Source: Clostridia bacterium
GTDB taxonomy: Bacteria; Bacillota; Clostridia; Oscillospirales; Acutalibacteraceae
DNA: 64,000 bases
NCBI GenBank assembly: GCA_017436285.1
Contig: JAFSDL010000030.1
Location: 1 to 64,000, forward strand
Direction of reading: 5' to 3'
How positions within the stretch are numbered: position 1 is the first letter of the stretch; each line of letters opens with the position of its first letter. Below are positions 24,358 through 33,209 of this stretch, one piece after another. The notes under the pieces are model-generated. The model was not told the origin of the DNA. It searched no databases and saw nothing but the letters and a program-made list of their open reading frames with translations. Both the position numbers and the translations under genes were made by a program.

Positions 24358-26835
24358 TTAGAAGCTGATTGTTTGACCCGCAAGCTTTTTACCTGTTGAA
24401 TCTAAAAGCTCAAAATCAACTGTGTAGTTTTTATGTTGGGTTGAGGGGTAGGACATCACTGCAGTGTTGTTGTTTTCTGTAAGTGTTACGGTTTTTCTTT
24501 GACTGTAACCGAATGCAGTGGTGTATTTTAAAGTAAGAGTCTGACCGTAAAGTGCTTTATCGCCTACAACAACGTGGAAATAAATGGGCTTTGTGTTATC
24601 AAGCTGTGTAAGTGAGGTTTCAAGGTCTGTTGAGCCATAGTTTACAAAGGCTTTAATATCGTCAGACATTACCTGAGAAGAGCCTAAAAGCTCTTTTCTT
24701 AAATCGGCGCTGTTACGATATTCAGCAGTTGTAAGCTCGTTAAGATATTTGACAGTGGTTTTATTCTCTTTGTCAAAATTATCTGTAACGTACATATATT
24801 TTGCTTCAAGAATTTTTTCTTTAGAATCGGAGTATTTTCTTATGGCTGTAAGAATTTCAATTGCGCTCTTATAATCCTTTTCTTCCATTAATGAAAGGGC
24901 TTGTCTGTAAGAGCATTCCTTAACCATTTCCTTGCTGTCGCCATAATCGTTTAACTGGGTAAAGAGCTTTGAAGCCTGTTTAAAGTTTTTGCTTTCAAGG
25001 GCTTCCTTTGCTTCACTGTATGCACAGGCCTGTGCTCTTGTTTTAGAGTCTGCATAATTATCAAGAGCCTCAAAAACAAGTCTTGCTTCTGCAAATTTTC
25101 CGTCTTCTTCAAGCTTCAAGGCATAATTGTATTCGCTTTCAGTTGCTTTTTCCTTACTGTCGGAGTAATCTCCCAACGCCTTGAAGGCGGTAATTGCCTC
25201 TGTGTAATTACCGGATTCTGCCAGAGCAACAGCTTTATCGTATTTGTAGCCATTGATTAAATCAGGACCATATTTATAGCCTGCAAATAAGCCTGCAAGG
25301 ACAAGGATTAATATTGCAAGAATAAGACCCTTGTGACCTTTTTTCTTTTTAGGTTTGGTTGTTGCATCCTTTTTATCTTCGTTATTGACAGTAGCTTCGT
25401 TGGAAGCTTCTCCATCGTCAATAATTACCTCTTCAACAACAAGAGGTTCATCATTTTCTTCCTGAGGAATTTCAACTTCATCAGCAACTGCTTCTGCTTG
25501 CTCAACAGGAATTTCAACAATAGAATCCTCTTCGGTTGCAGCTTCAACTGTTTCTTCAACCTCTTCATCAGAAGCTTCTTCTAAAGCAATTTCTTCAACT
25601 GCCTTTTCAACAGGCTCTTCAACTGAAGATATTTCTTCGATTTCTTCTGTAGCTTCATCTGCAGTTTCTTCAATTTCAATTTCTATAATGTCTTCGTTTG
25701 CTATGTCTTCTGCAACTGCTTCATCTGTTGAGGCATCTGCTTCGGTAGCTTCAGCTTCCTCTGCTTCAATTGTTTCGTCAACAGCCTCTTCTGTTGAATC
25801 CTCAGCAACCTCTTCTGCTTCAGCTATATCTTCAACAGCTTCTTCTGTTTCTTCAACAAGCTCTTCTGCAGATTCTTCCTCTATTACTTCAGGCTCTTCA
25901 ATTACCTCGGGCGCAATAACAACTACAGTTTCAGTCTGCATTTCAATTTGTTCATCAAAATGCTCCTTGTAGCTTTCCTGAAGGAATTCATAGGAAATGC
26001 TTTTGAGCTTGTCCGCAACAGCACCGGTGCCTTTAAGAGTGTTATATTGACCGATTTCCAATAACTCTGCAAGCTTTGTGAATTTTTCTGCCTGCTCTAA
26101 AAGGAATTTGTATTTGTCGTAGCTCTTCTGGAAGAACATAACAATGCAACGCAAATATATTTCGAGATTTTTAATATCGTTTGTAAGAATACCTGTGAAC
26201 ACTGTGTGAGAAGCAACATTGTCACAGATTTTCCGGTATTTGATTTCTCCTACCTCTGCAGCTATATCGTTTTCAACAAAGAAGCAATCAGAGAATTTGG
26301 CAGAAATCTTACGAGGGGCGTGCTCGTTAAAGCTTGAAACAAGAGCAGAAAGCGCATCTCTGAAGGTTTTTGCCTCGTTCTGAATGTTAAGAATAACCTC
26401 AACCTGCTTTTTGATTTTTTCTGCATCAGCATCTGCAAAAAGCTTTATATGATTTTCTGTAAGAAGCTTTTCAATTCTTTCCATTTCGTCATTTGCAATT
26501 GCAACGAATTTGGGGAATTCTTCATCAGAAACATCATCAAAAGCATTGATAATTTTCTTGTATGTATCCTGAAGAGAAACAGTGTCCTCGTCGAAAGCTC
26601 TTGCATCGCAAAAAGCCTTATAAAAAAGAGAAAGCGGCTCTGAGCTGTTTGTTACAATATATTTCATAAGACAGTTGTCCGCTTCTGTGAAGTTTTCCTC
26701 GTTATAGTACTGCACACCTAAGAGAAGATTTTCCTTTTCCTGAGGGTAGGTTGCTTCACAGGAGGGGCAAACTAAATTACCGTCTTTATTCTGGAGATAA
26801 GCGTTTTTACATTCTGCGCAAATGATTCTTATCAT
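24358..26835 (-). CDS. Zinc-ribbon, acidic-repeat and TPR-like membrane protein
   Basis: An 825-residue protein with an unusual layout. A zinc ribbon (CAEC...CPSC, residues 6-28) starts the protein, then a helical cytosolic domain to about 300. A long Glu/Ala/Val-rich low-complexity segment (about 305-490, EE-x-x-EE repeats) follows. After KPKKKKGHKG there is a membrane helix (about 505-522), then four or five about 38-residue TPR-like repeats ending in YSDSKEK or YGDSKEM (about 535-715) and a C-terminal beta domain. The orientation suggests an internal zinc-binding part and an external repeat part. Function unknown; it stands alone on the minus strand. Confidence 0.8.
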   Translation of the reverse strand: MIRIICAECKNAYLQNKDGNLVCPSCEATYPQEKENLLLGVQYYNEENFTEADNCLMKYIVTNSSEPLSLFYKAFCDARAFDEDTVSLQDTYKKIINAFDDVSDEEFPKFVAIANDEMERIEKLLTENHIKLFADADAEKIKKQVEVILNIQNEAKTFRDALSALVSSFNEHAPRKISAKFSDCFFVENDIAAEVGEIKYRKICDNVASHTVFTGILTNDIKNLEIYLRCIVMFFQKSYDKYKFLLEQAEKFTKLAELLEIGQYNTLKGTGAVADKLKSISYEFLQESYKEHFDEQIEMQTETVVVIAPEVIEEPEVIEEESAEELVEETEEAVEDIAEAEEVAEDSTEEAVDETIEAEEAEATEADASTDEAVAEDIANEDIIEIEIEETADEATEEIEEISSVEEPVEKAVEEIALEEASDEEVEETVEAATEEDSIVEIPVEQAEAVADEVEIPQEENDEPLVVEEVIIDDGEASNEATVNNEDKKDATTKPKKKKGHKGLILAILILVLAGLFAGYKYGPDLINGYKYDKAVALAESGNYTEAITAFKALGDYSDSKEKATESEYNYALKLEEDGKFAEARLVFEALDNYADSKTRAQACAYSEAKEALESKNFKQASKLFTQLNDYGDSKEMVKECSYRQALSLMEEKDYKSAIEILTAIRKYSDSKEKILEAKYMYVTDNFDKENKTTVKYLNELTTAEYRNSADLRKELLGSSQVMSDDIKAFVNYGSTDLETSLTQLDNTKPIYFHVVVGDKALYGQTLTLKYTTAFGYSQRKTVTLTENNNTAVMSYPSTQHKNYTVDFELLDSTGKKLAGQTISF

Positions 26836-26930
26836 ACATCCACCTTAACCTTATGAGGTATTTTAGAGTGGGTGAATACCAACTTGTTCTTTATATAGCA
26901 AATTTTCACCCATACAAATCATATAATACC

Positions 26931-26985
26931 ATAAAACGACCGTTCTTTGCAACATTTTATTATAAAAACATTGCAAAAACGGTCG
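26931..26985 (-). terminator. Terminator after the glycosidase-like gene
   Basis: CGACCGTTCTTTGCAA (26937-26952) pairs with TTGCAAAAACGGTCG (26971-26985) and is followed on the minus strand by TTTTAT. Confidence 0.7.
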
Positions 26986-27015
26986 AAAAAGGTGATGAAT
27001 TTGTGTGGATTTGTG

Positions 27016-29247
27016 TTATACGGGTTTAATCCAAAGCTCACAGAGCTTGAAGCCGTCAATATCCTCTTTTATTTCCAACTCTAAGGTTCCGTTGATGAAT
27101 ACCTCTTTGGGTAAAATATATTCAGCACTTTCAAAGCCCTTGACTAACATTTCTCTGTCAAAATCGGGGTCTTTTCTGCCACCAAATTGAGCTCCCTCGT
27201 AAATTGTTACACCATTTGCAATAATGCGGTGGTCATTTATTTTTGGGTTGATATCAGTTCGGTAGGCAATTTTAAGAGTGTAGTCTGTGTTTGCTTTGAA
27301 TCCGCCGAACTTAGCTTTAAAAGAGAAATGGTCATAAAGCTTTGTCATAGCCATAGGCATTGAAAGCTCTTTGGAAACAGGCTTATCTGCATAAACATCC
27401 ATATAGAATTCACCCTCCTGGCGAACACCAAGAGTGTTAAGTCCGTGAAGTGCAACAGAGTAATAGATTTCACCATCGTCACTTTTTCTGCAGGAAATCA
27501 GGCGGTTTATATAAGCCCTTCTTTCGACTTCTTTGAGAGTGAGAGCATACTCAATTTTTCTCAATAAATAGGCTCTGTCTGTAACATTATTGTCGATGGT
27601 CTCGAGGGTTGCGCCTCTCTCCCAGCTATCTGCACAATAATGCTCTACATCCAATTGCAAGCCGATAAGCTCAAAAAGCTTTTCTGCCAGAGTATCAATT
27701 TCGCTTCTTAAAAGTGAATATTGAAAATTGAATGGTGTATTCAGAATTTCCACAGCACTTGAGAGATTAAGTTGCTTTAAGTCTTCCGTAGCATCCTTTA
27801 TAAGCTTTAATTCAAAAGCTCTTCTCATTTTCACAAGCTTATCACAGCAGGCGCGGAAATATAATTGAAGGAAACGCCAGTTTTCAGAAAGTGCCGGGTA
27901 GTCCTTGAGTAGCTCGCAGAACATTCTGTAACACAAATCAATACAAGGATTTTCTTCGGGTGCGCCCTGCCAGTTTTTCTCTAAAAGGAAAATGCAATCG
28001 GTAATTTTTTCATAGTCTGCACCATACATAAAAAAACGGGTGTAATCAAGCACAGCTTCTCTTAAATCTGTGTTGCAATCCCATTCAAAAGCAGACCAGA
28101 CCGCTTTGTTAAGGTCGTCGTGAACACCCTCGGAATAGCTGACAGAACCGATTGTATATGGCGCAAAAATGCGGTAAAGGGTGCGCAATTCTGTTGGTCT
28201 CGGATTCACGCTTTCTCTTGAAAGAGTAGCAGCAAGAGTGTAGTGCCAATCGTCCTCGAGGAAATTAACAGGGTATTCGCAACGGACATTGTGAGTAATA
28301 TCGGGATAAAAGCGCATAGGGTATTTTTCGGGTATGCGCTTTCTTAATTCGTGAATGGGAAAGGCGTGGTTCGGTCCCATAATAACTGCGTCAATTTCAT
28401 CGGGCTCATTTTCAAGATTTTCGCAGAAAACCCTGCCCCAGTCTCTGATGGAATGAGGTGCCTGTGCAGATGGGTGCATTTTTGCCTCGGGATGATATTT
28501 TGTAAGCACCTTTTGTATTTTTCTGCAACGGTCTATAAAAATATCTGCAGGAAGCTCGCCGGGGTCACCACCGGGAGGGAAAACGATGTTGAGACGGGGC
28601 ATACTCGAATAAAGCCTTTCTCTTATTTCAAGAGCCTCTTCCTCGGTTTCATAATCATTATTGGCGTGCCATAGGGAAACATCCATATCAACAATATCGG
28701 CAAGCCTTGAAGCCTCAACAAGAAATTCCTCCTGGTCATATTTCATAAGAGCATTTCTGAAATTCTCTTTTGGCTTTGTTCCGTTGTGCTCAATGGTATT
28801 TGAGCCGAAAGCCATCAAGTCAAGGTAATATTGGAAATATTGCTCATAGGTCCAGGCATCATAGGTGTTTGGTGTTGTGCGGTAGCCTGCCTGATGACCG
28901 CGTATCTGCTTTTGTGGTGCATAGTCGCCTGAAATATTTTTTGTTAGCGTAATAACACCGTTTTCGAAGGTGCATTTTCTAAGAAACAGAGAATAACCGA
29001 AAATAAGACCGCGAATGGTTTTTGCGGTAATGATAATCTCGCCCTCTGTCTGATATATATTGAAAAAGTCCTTGCTTTCAATGGCTTCATCAGTTTTGAA
29101 AATCATTTTAGGAAAGGCGGGTGCTTTTTCAAAAACGGGCAGAGATTTGCCTGTTCGTTTCTTTATTTCTTTAGCGAAATAGGTTGCGGCTTTTAAAGCA
29201 TCCTTGCCAACAGCTTCAATATTAAGGCTTGTAAAATTATAATTCAT
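27016..29247 (-). CDS. Glycoside hydrolase-like protein (family not assigned)
   Basis: A 743-residue protein without signal peptide. An N-terminal domain (about 1-110) resembles the GH20b or alpha-glucuronidase-type alpha/beta domain that precedes TIM-barrel glycosidases. A barrel-like region (about 120-400) has RGHQAGYRTTPNTYDAW, MAFGSNTIEHNGT, IVFPPGGDPGELP and RFYPDITHNVRCEYP. A helical region and a C-terminal beta-sandwich follow (about 600-743). The acidic residues could be catalytic but I cannot place the pair. ATG at 29247 has AGGTG 6 bases upstream; GTG at 29256 overlaps it. It is a single gene with its own terminator. Cytosolic breakdown of an oligosaccharide is likely (inference). 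Confidence 0.65.
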   Translation of the reverse strand: MNYNFTSLNIEAVGKDALKAATYFAKEIKKRTGKSLPVFEKAPAFPKMIFKTDEAIESKDFFNIYQTEGEIIITAKTIRGLIFGYSLFLRKCTFENGVITLTKNISGDYAPQKQIRGHQAGYRTTPNTYDAWTYEQYFQYYLDLMAFGSNTIEHNGTKPKENFRNALMKYDQEEFLVEASRLADIVDMDVSLWHANNDYETEEEALEIRERLYSSMPRLNIVFPPGGDPGELPADIFIDRCRKIQKVLTKYHPEAKMHPSAQAPHSIRDWGRVFCENLENEPDEIDAVIMGPNHAFPIHELRKRIPEKYPMRFYPDITHNVRCEYPVNFLEDDWHYTLAATLSRESVNPRPTELRTLYRIFAPYTIGSVSYSEGVHDDLNKAVWSAFEWDCNTDLREAVLDYTRFFMYGADYEKITDCIFLLEKNWQGAPEENPCIDLCYRMFCELLKDYPALSENWRFLQLYFRACCDKLVKMRRAFELKLIKDATEDLKQLNLSSAVEILNTPFNFQYSLLRSEIDTLAEKLFELIGLQLDVEHYCADSWERGATLETIDNNVTDRAYLLRKIEYALTLKEVERRAYINRLISCRKSDDGEIYYSVALHGLNTLGVRQEGEFYMDVYADKPVSKELSMPMAMTKLYDHFSFKAKFGGFKANTDYTLKIAYRTDINPKINDHRIIANGVTIYEGAQFGGRKDPDFDREMLVKGFESAEYILPKEVFINGTLELEIKEDIDGFKLCELWIKPV

Positions 29248-29338
29248 AAAATGCACCTACCATATAGTACAATATATCAGCATTTTATCATACCTTTTAT
29301 GGAGCTTCAAGAAAAAAGTTGTTTTTTCTCTTTGGTAC

Positions 29339-29366
29339 TTGAATTTTTGTAGTTGTATGATAAAAT
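29339..29366 (+). promoter_or_regulatory. Candidate promoter of plsC
   Basis: TTGAAT at 29339-29344, a 16-base spacer and TAAAAT at 29361-29366, about 30 bases before the gene. Confidence 0.5.
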
Positions 29367-29398
29367 AAAAAAGTTATTATAATTAAGGAGATTAATCT

Positions 29399-30163
29399 AT
29401 GAACGCATTTACAGTCAAATGGTACATAAAATTTATAACTTCGCTTTTAGGCTATACACCTGAGCTAAAAACAGCTCTTGATATGAAGAAAAAAGGGGAT
29501 TGGAAAGAATATAAGCCCTTTGTTGATAAGCACGTAAAAGAGTGGCTTATTCCGTTAATAGATATGGCAGATGTGAATTTTGTGGTTAAGGGCAAGGAGC
29601 TTGTTCCTGAGAATGAACCCATTATCTACACTCCTAACCACGCAAGTATGTTCGATATTCCTGCAGTTTTCCTCAACGCGCCCACAATGCCTATGTTTAT
29701 TGCGAAAAAAGAATTGAGTATGTTCCCGTTTTTAAAGCAATGGATGAGCGTTCTTGATTGTGTTTTTGTTGACAGGAAAAAGAAAAACGGTTCTCGTTCC
29801 TCTCTTCACGATGCCATTGAAATGGTGAAATCGGGTCGTAGCCTTGTTATTTTCCCCGAGGGTACACGTAGTAAAAATGGTGAGATGGCAGAGTTCAAGG
29901 GCGGTGCTATGAAGATTGCTATGGAAAGTGGCGCAAAGGTTGTTCCCGTGCTTATTGAAGGCTCAAGAGCAAGACTTGAAGAAACAGGAAATATTACAAG
30001 CGGAACAGTTTATGTAACATTTTTATCACCTATTGAAACCAAAGGTCTTGAAAAAGAAGATTTCTTTAAAATGCCTGAGCAAATCAGAGCTATGCTTTTG
30101 AACGAAAGAGTTAAACAAAACGCAGAAAGACAGGCAGAAGCAACAAGCGAAATAGTTGAATAA
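29399..30163 (+). CDS. plsC: 1-acyl-sn-glycerol-3-phosphate acyltransferase
   Basis: A 254-residue PlsC-family acyltransferase that makes phosphatidic acid from lysophosphatidic acid at the membrane. Block I is TPNHASMFDIPAV (NHx4D), block II has CVFVDRKKK, block III is IFPEGTRSKNGEM and block IV has VVPVLIEGS. ATG at 29399 has AAGGAG upstream. It is a single gene between a candidate promoter and a strong terminator. Length is normal for the family. Other LPLAT acyl acceptors cannot be ruled out. Confidence 0.92.
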   Translation: MNAFTVKWYIKFITSLLGYTPELKTALDMKKKGDWKEYKPFVDKHVKEWLIPLIDMADVNFVVKGKELVPENEPIIYTPNHASMFDIPAVFLNAPTMPMFIAKKELSMFPFLKQWMSVLDCVFVDRKKKNGSRSSLHDAIEMVKSGRSLVIFPEGTRSKNGEMAEFKGGAMKIAMESGAKVVPVLIEGSRARLEETGNITSGTVYVTFLSPIETKGLEKEDFFKMPEQIRAMLLNERVKQNAERQAEATSEIVE

Positions 30164-30168
30164 AATTT

Positions 30169-30202
30169 ATATCGGTAAGCAGTTGTGCTTGCCGATATTT
30201 TT
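30169..30202 (+). terminator. Terminator after plsC
   Basis: A 13-bp stem (ATATCGGTAAGCA / TGCTTGCCGATAT, loop GTTG) followed by four T. Confidence 0.92.
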
Positions 30203-30208
30203 ATAAAT

Positions 30209-30237
30209 TTGACAAACTGTAAACATTATGGTATAAT
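30209..30237 (+). promoter_or_regulatory. Consensus promoter of amidase-like gene
   Basis: TTGACA at 30209-30214 and TATAAT at 30232-30237 with a 17-base spacer. It starts only a few bases after the plsC terminator. Confidence 0.9.
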
Positions 30238-30282
30238 TTTTCTCGTTTTTGATTACAAATTGTAACTTTTAGGAGAAGAAAT

Positions 30283-31695
30283 ATGACAAAACGTTTACTT
30301 TCTCTGATGTTTGCACTTATATTTGCATTGGGAATTATTCCTTTTGCAAGCATTAATTCAGTTGCTGCCGATAAGTATTACAGCGTTTCAAAGGCTCTTA
30401 ATTACGCAGAAAAAAATTGGGACAACGGTATAGGTCTTTGTGCTGAGTTTGTCGCTGCGTGTCTGCGTGCAGGTAATGTCGATGTGAGTAGTGATAGTTG
30501 CACTGCCTTGTATAACGAGCTTAAGGGTAAATATGGCACAGCATACAAATTAACGCTTACAAACGGTACAAGCGGAAGACTGAGTATGGAAACAAATAAT
30601 GGCAAGCTTGAAAAAGGCGACCCGATTTTCTACAAATGTAACTATTGTGGAGTTTTAGAGCATGTGGTTATCTGCAACGGTGCAGATAGTGAGGGTTATT
30701 CTCGCGACTATGCCCATAATAATGCACACAATGGTAAAAAGACTACATATACCTACAGCCATTGCGGTGGTGAAAGCTGGACAATGTATTCTATAAGAAT
30801 GTACGAGGGTCCCAGGCTTTACGGTAAGAAGACTGATGTAGGTGTTCCGAAAATCACATCCTTATACAATGGGGCAGACGGTATAACTGTTGAGTGGAGC
30901 TCTGTTAAGGGTGCAGACAAATATTATGTATACAGAAAAGCAGGTAGTTCTTCCTGGAAAAAGGTTAAAACCACCAAAAAAGCCAAGAGCTTTACTGATG
31001 AAAACGTAAAGAACGGTGTGACATATACTTATAGAGTAAAAGCTGTTGACGGAAAAAAAGTCAGTCAGTATTATGCAGGCAAAAAAATCGCTTGCTTGGG
31101 TGCACCTGAGGTTACAGAGGTTAAGAATTTCACATCCAGCGTAAAGGTTTATTGGGACAAGGTTTCATCTGCAGACGGTTATTATATTTACCGAAAAGGT
31201 GAGTCAGGCTCCTGGAAGCGTATAGCAACAGTCAAGGGCGGTAAAAAAACAAGCTATTCTGATGAAACAGTTAAATGCTCAGAAACCTATAAATATACTG
31301 TAAGAGCTTATGACGGTAAGGTTAAGGGTTGTTTTGATAATAGCGGACTTAAAACAATTTTCCTTAAAAAGCCTGCCGAAATTACAATTGAAAACAATGA
31401 ATTAGGTGCAGTAATCAATTTCAGTCAGATTGATGCAGCCAAAGCCTATGCTATATACCGCAAAACCCCTAAGACTGAGTGGAAAAAGATTTCAAGTGTA
31501 GTCGGTGATAATGCCACATCCTTTATTGATTTAGATGTTGAGGACGGAGAAACATATATTTACAGTGTCAGCGCATTAAACGGAAAATATTCAAGTTACC
31601 TTAACAAGAGCGGTGTTAAATTCAGATATACAGAGCCTGTTGTTGAAGAGGTTGAAGCAACAAATAATACAAAAAATCAAGAAGCAATTGCCTGA
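30283..31695 (+). CDS. Secreted amidase-like (NlpC/P60-fold) protein with Fn3-like repeats
   Basis: A 470-residue protein. A signal peptide (1-29, ending NSVAADK) precedes a papain-like amidase domain at about 30-180: the candidate nucleophile Cys is in GLCAEFVAACL, with the candidate His in LEHVVICNG, as in the Amidase_6 group. Three Fn3-like repeats follow (about 185-460), with the YYVYRK...SWKK...VKNG.TYTYRVKA pattern also found in the deacetylase at 10964-12718. A putative cell-wall or peptide hydrolase. ATG at 30283 has AGGAGAAG upstream. The repeats probably bind the cell surface (inference). Confidence 0.82.
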   Translation: MTKRLLSLMFALIFALGIIPFASINSVAADKYYSVSKALNYAEKNWDNGIGLCAEFVAACLRAGNVDVSSDSCTALYNELKGKYGTAYKLTLTNGTSGRLSMETNNGKLEKGDPIFYKCNYCGVLEHVVICNGADSEGYSRDYAHNNAHNGKKTTYTYSHCGGESWTMYSIRMYEGPRLYGKKTDVGVPKITSLYNGADGITVEWSSVKGADKYYVYRKAGSSSWKKVKTTKKAKSFTDENVKNGVTYTYRVKAVDGKKVSQYYAGKKIACLGAPEVTEVKNFTSSVKVYWDKVSSADGYYIYRKGESGSWKRIATVKGGKKTSYSDETVKCSETYKYTVRAYDGKVKGCFDNSGLKTIFLKKPAEITIENNELGAVINFSQIDAAKAYAIYRKTPKTEWKKISSVVGDNATSFIDLDVEDGETYIYSVSALNGKYSSYLNKSGVKFRYTEPVVEEVEATNNTKNQEAIA

Positions 31696-31713
31696 GTGCA
31701 ACTGCTTCTCTTT

Positions 31714-32154
31714 TTATTTAAACTCCCATTTGAAGAGCAATATACCGCCTATGGAGATTAAAACACCTATAAGCTTCTGCCATTGAAAATCAACCTTTTC
31801 TACGCCAAAAAGACCAAAAAGCTCAATTAAATATGCCACAACAAGCTGGGCGGTAACTATTATCATAACCGCCTGAGCAGGACCCAGACCTGCCATACTC
31901 CGAATAACAGTATAGGTTATCAAAGCACCGAGGATGCCGCCTAAAAGCATATATTTGTTTTCTATTCTGAAAAGGGCACCAAAGGAGCTTTCCCGTCCTG
32001 TAAAAAACCACGCGCACAAGCAGAACAGAAAGGCGGTTAATTGGACGAAAGAGGCAGAGGTCCATATAGATGTGTGTTTAGTAACTCCCTCGTTAAAAAC
32101 CCCTTGTATGCTCATCAGAGCGCCCGAAACAATAGCAGTAATAACAGCAAGCAT
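31714..32154 (-). CDS. DMT-family transporter (DUF606/YdcZ type)
   Basis: A 146-residue membrane protein with five predicted helices, similar to half-size drug/metabolite transporters of the DUF606 group (SGALMSIQGVFNEGV, LGGILGALITYTVIRSMAGL, LIGVLISIGGILLF). I chose ATG at 32154, which has AGGTGA 4 bases upstream; a reading starting 15 codons earlier lacks a Shine-Dalgarno. Such proteins often act as dimers and the substrate is unknown. It is separated from the ABC operon by a terminator at 32183-32236. Confidence 0.85.
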   Translation of the reverse strand: MLAVITAIVSGALMSIQGVFNEGVTKHTSIWTSASFVQLTAFLFCLCAWFFTGRESSFGALFRIENKYMLLGGILGALITYTVIRSMAGLGPAQAVMIIVTAQLVVAYLIELFGLFGVEKVDFQWQKLIGVLISIGGILLFKWEFK

Positions 32155-32182
32155 AAAATCACCTGAAAATAGTTTTGCCTGC

Positions 32183-32236
32183 AAAATAAAAAATAACACA
32201 GTTATTCGGAAAATTTTTCTGAATAACTGTGTTTAG
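32183..32236 (-). terminator. Terminator of the xpt/ABC operon
   Basis: AACACAGTTATTC (32195-32207) pairs with GAATAACTGTGTT (32221-32233), with partial pairing inside. On the minus strand it is followed by a T-rich tract (complement of AAAATAAAAAAT). Confidence 0.85.
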
Positions 32237-32240
32237 CTTG

Positions 32241-33209
32241 TTAGCGTTCTTCTCGGAAATAGTTAAGACCGAGGTTTTGTGGTGGCTGATTTTCTTTTTT
32301 ATTCATCATACTGGTAACAATTAAAACGATAATTGTGATTACATAGGGTAACATTTTCAAAATTTCTCTTTCTGAGAATGAAATGTTTCCGAAAACAAAG
32401 GCTGCAATATATAATGCACCGAAAAGATATGAACCTATTATTGAGATGTTTGGCTTCCACAATGTGAAGATAACAAGAGCTATAGCCAACCAACCGAATG
32501 CCTCAATAGTTGATGCGTTTTCCCAGCTGCCCTTAACATAGTCCATAATGTAGAAAACTCCACCAAAGCCTGCAATACCGCTACCTACTAAAATGGCAAC
32601 ATATTTGTATAATGTTATATTTACGCCCATAGCATCTGCAGTTGCGGTGTTTTCACCGATTGCACGAAGATTAAGACCAACCTTTGTTCTGTTAAAGATA
32701 AATGTGGCAATCAATGCAATAAATATTGCAAAATATACGTAAAAGCCGTGACCAAACAATACTTTTACCACACCACCAGAGCCTTCGGTGAAGGGCAAGC
32801 TTTGTGCAATAATTTTGCCTGCGGTGGAAAAATTGCTTTTATCAACATAAGAGTGCATTAAGAACTGTGTAAGACCGTTGCCGAAAATTGTGATTGCAAG
32901 GCCTGTAATATTCTGATTACAACGGAATGTGATTGTAATAACAGCATAAATTGCACCTGTGAGAGATGCAAAGAGAAATGCACCAAAAAGTGATGAGAGT
33001 ATCAGAGCAATCCACGATGCACCTTCGGGATTTTCAAGGCTGTTCATATAAAGACTGACAAAAAGACATCCGCCCACAGTACCCGTACACATAATTCCCG
33101 GAATACCAAGGTTTAAGTGACCGGCTTTTTCTGTAATTGTTTCACCGATACAGCCGAAAAGAAGAACTGTGCCGATTGCAATGGCACTCATTAAGAAAGT
33201 AACAATCAT
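32241..33209 (-). CDS. Nucleoside-type ABC transporter permease (second)
   Basis: A 322-residue permease with about nine hydrophobic segments, of the BPD_transp_2 family (LLFGCIGETITEKAGHLNLG at the N-terminus, VGLNLRAIGENTATADAMG in the cytosolic coupling loop). It pairs with the permease at 33206-34306, whose stop overlaps its start by 4 bases. It is homologous to YufQ/NupQ-type subunits of the BMP-linked nucleoside importers. ATG at 33209. It is the last gene of the operon, followed by a terminator. Confidence 0.92.
   Translation of the reverse strand: MIVTFLMSAIAIGTVLLFGCIGETITEKAGHLNLGIPGIMCTGTVGGCLFVSLYMNSLENPEGASWIALILSSLFGAFLFASLTGAIYAVITITFRCNQNITGLAITIFGNGLTQFLMHSYVDKSNFSTAGKIIAQSLPFTEGSGGVVKVLFGHGFYVYFAIFIALIATFIFNRTKVGLNLRAIGENTATADAMGVNITLYKYVAILVGSGIAGFGGVFYIMDYVKGSWENASTIEAFGWLAIALVIFTLWKPNISIIGSYLFGALYIAAFVFGNISFSEREILKMLPYVITIIVLIVTSMMNKKENQPPQNLGLNYFREER

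Noticed and set aside
25688..25972. Ser/Ala-rich plus-strand ORF
   Set aside because: It is the antisense shadow of the Glu/Ala-rich low-complexity segment of the 24358-26835 gene.
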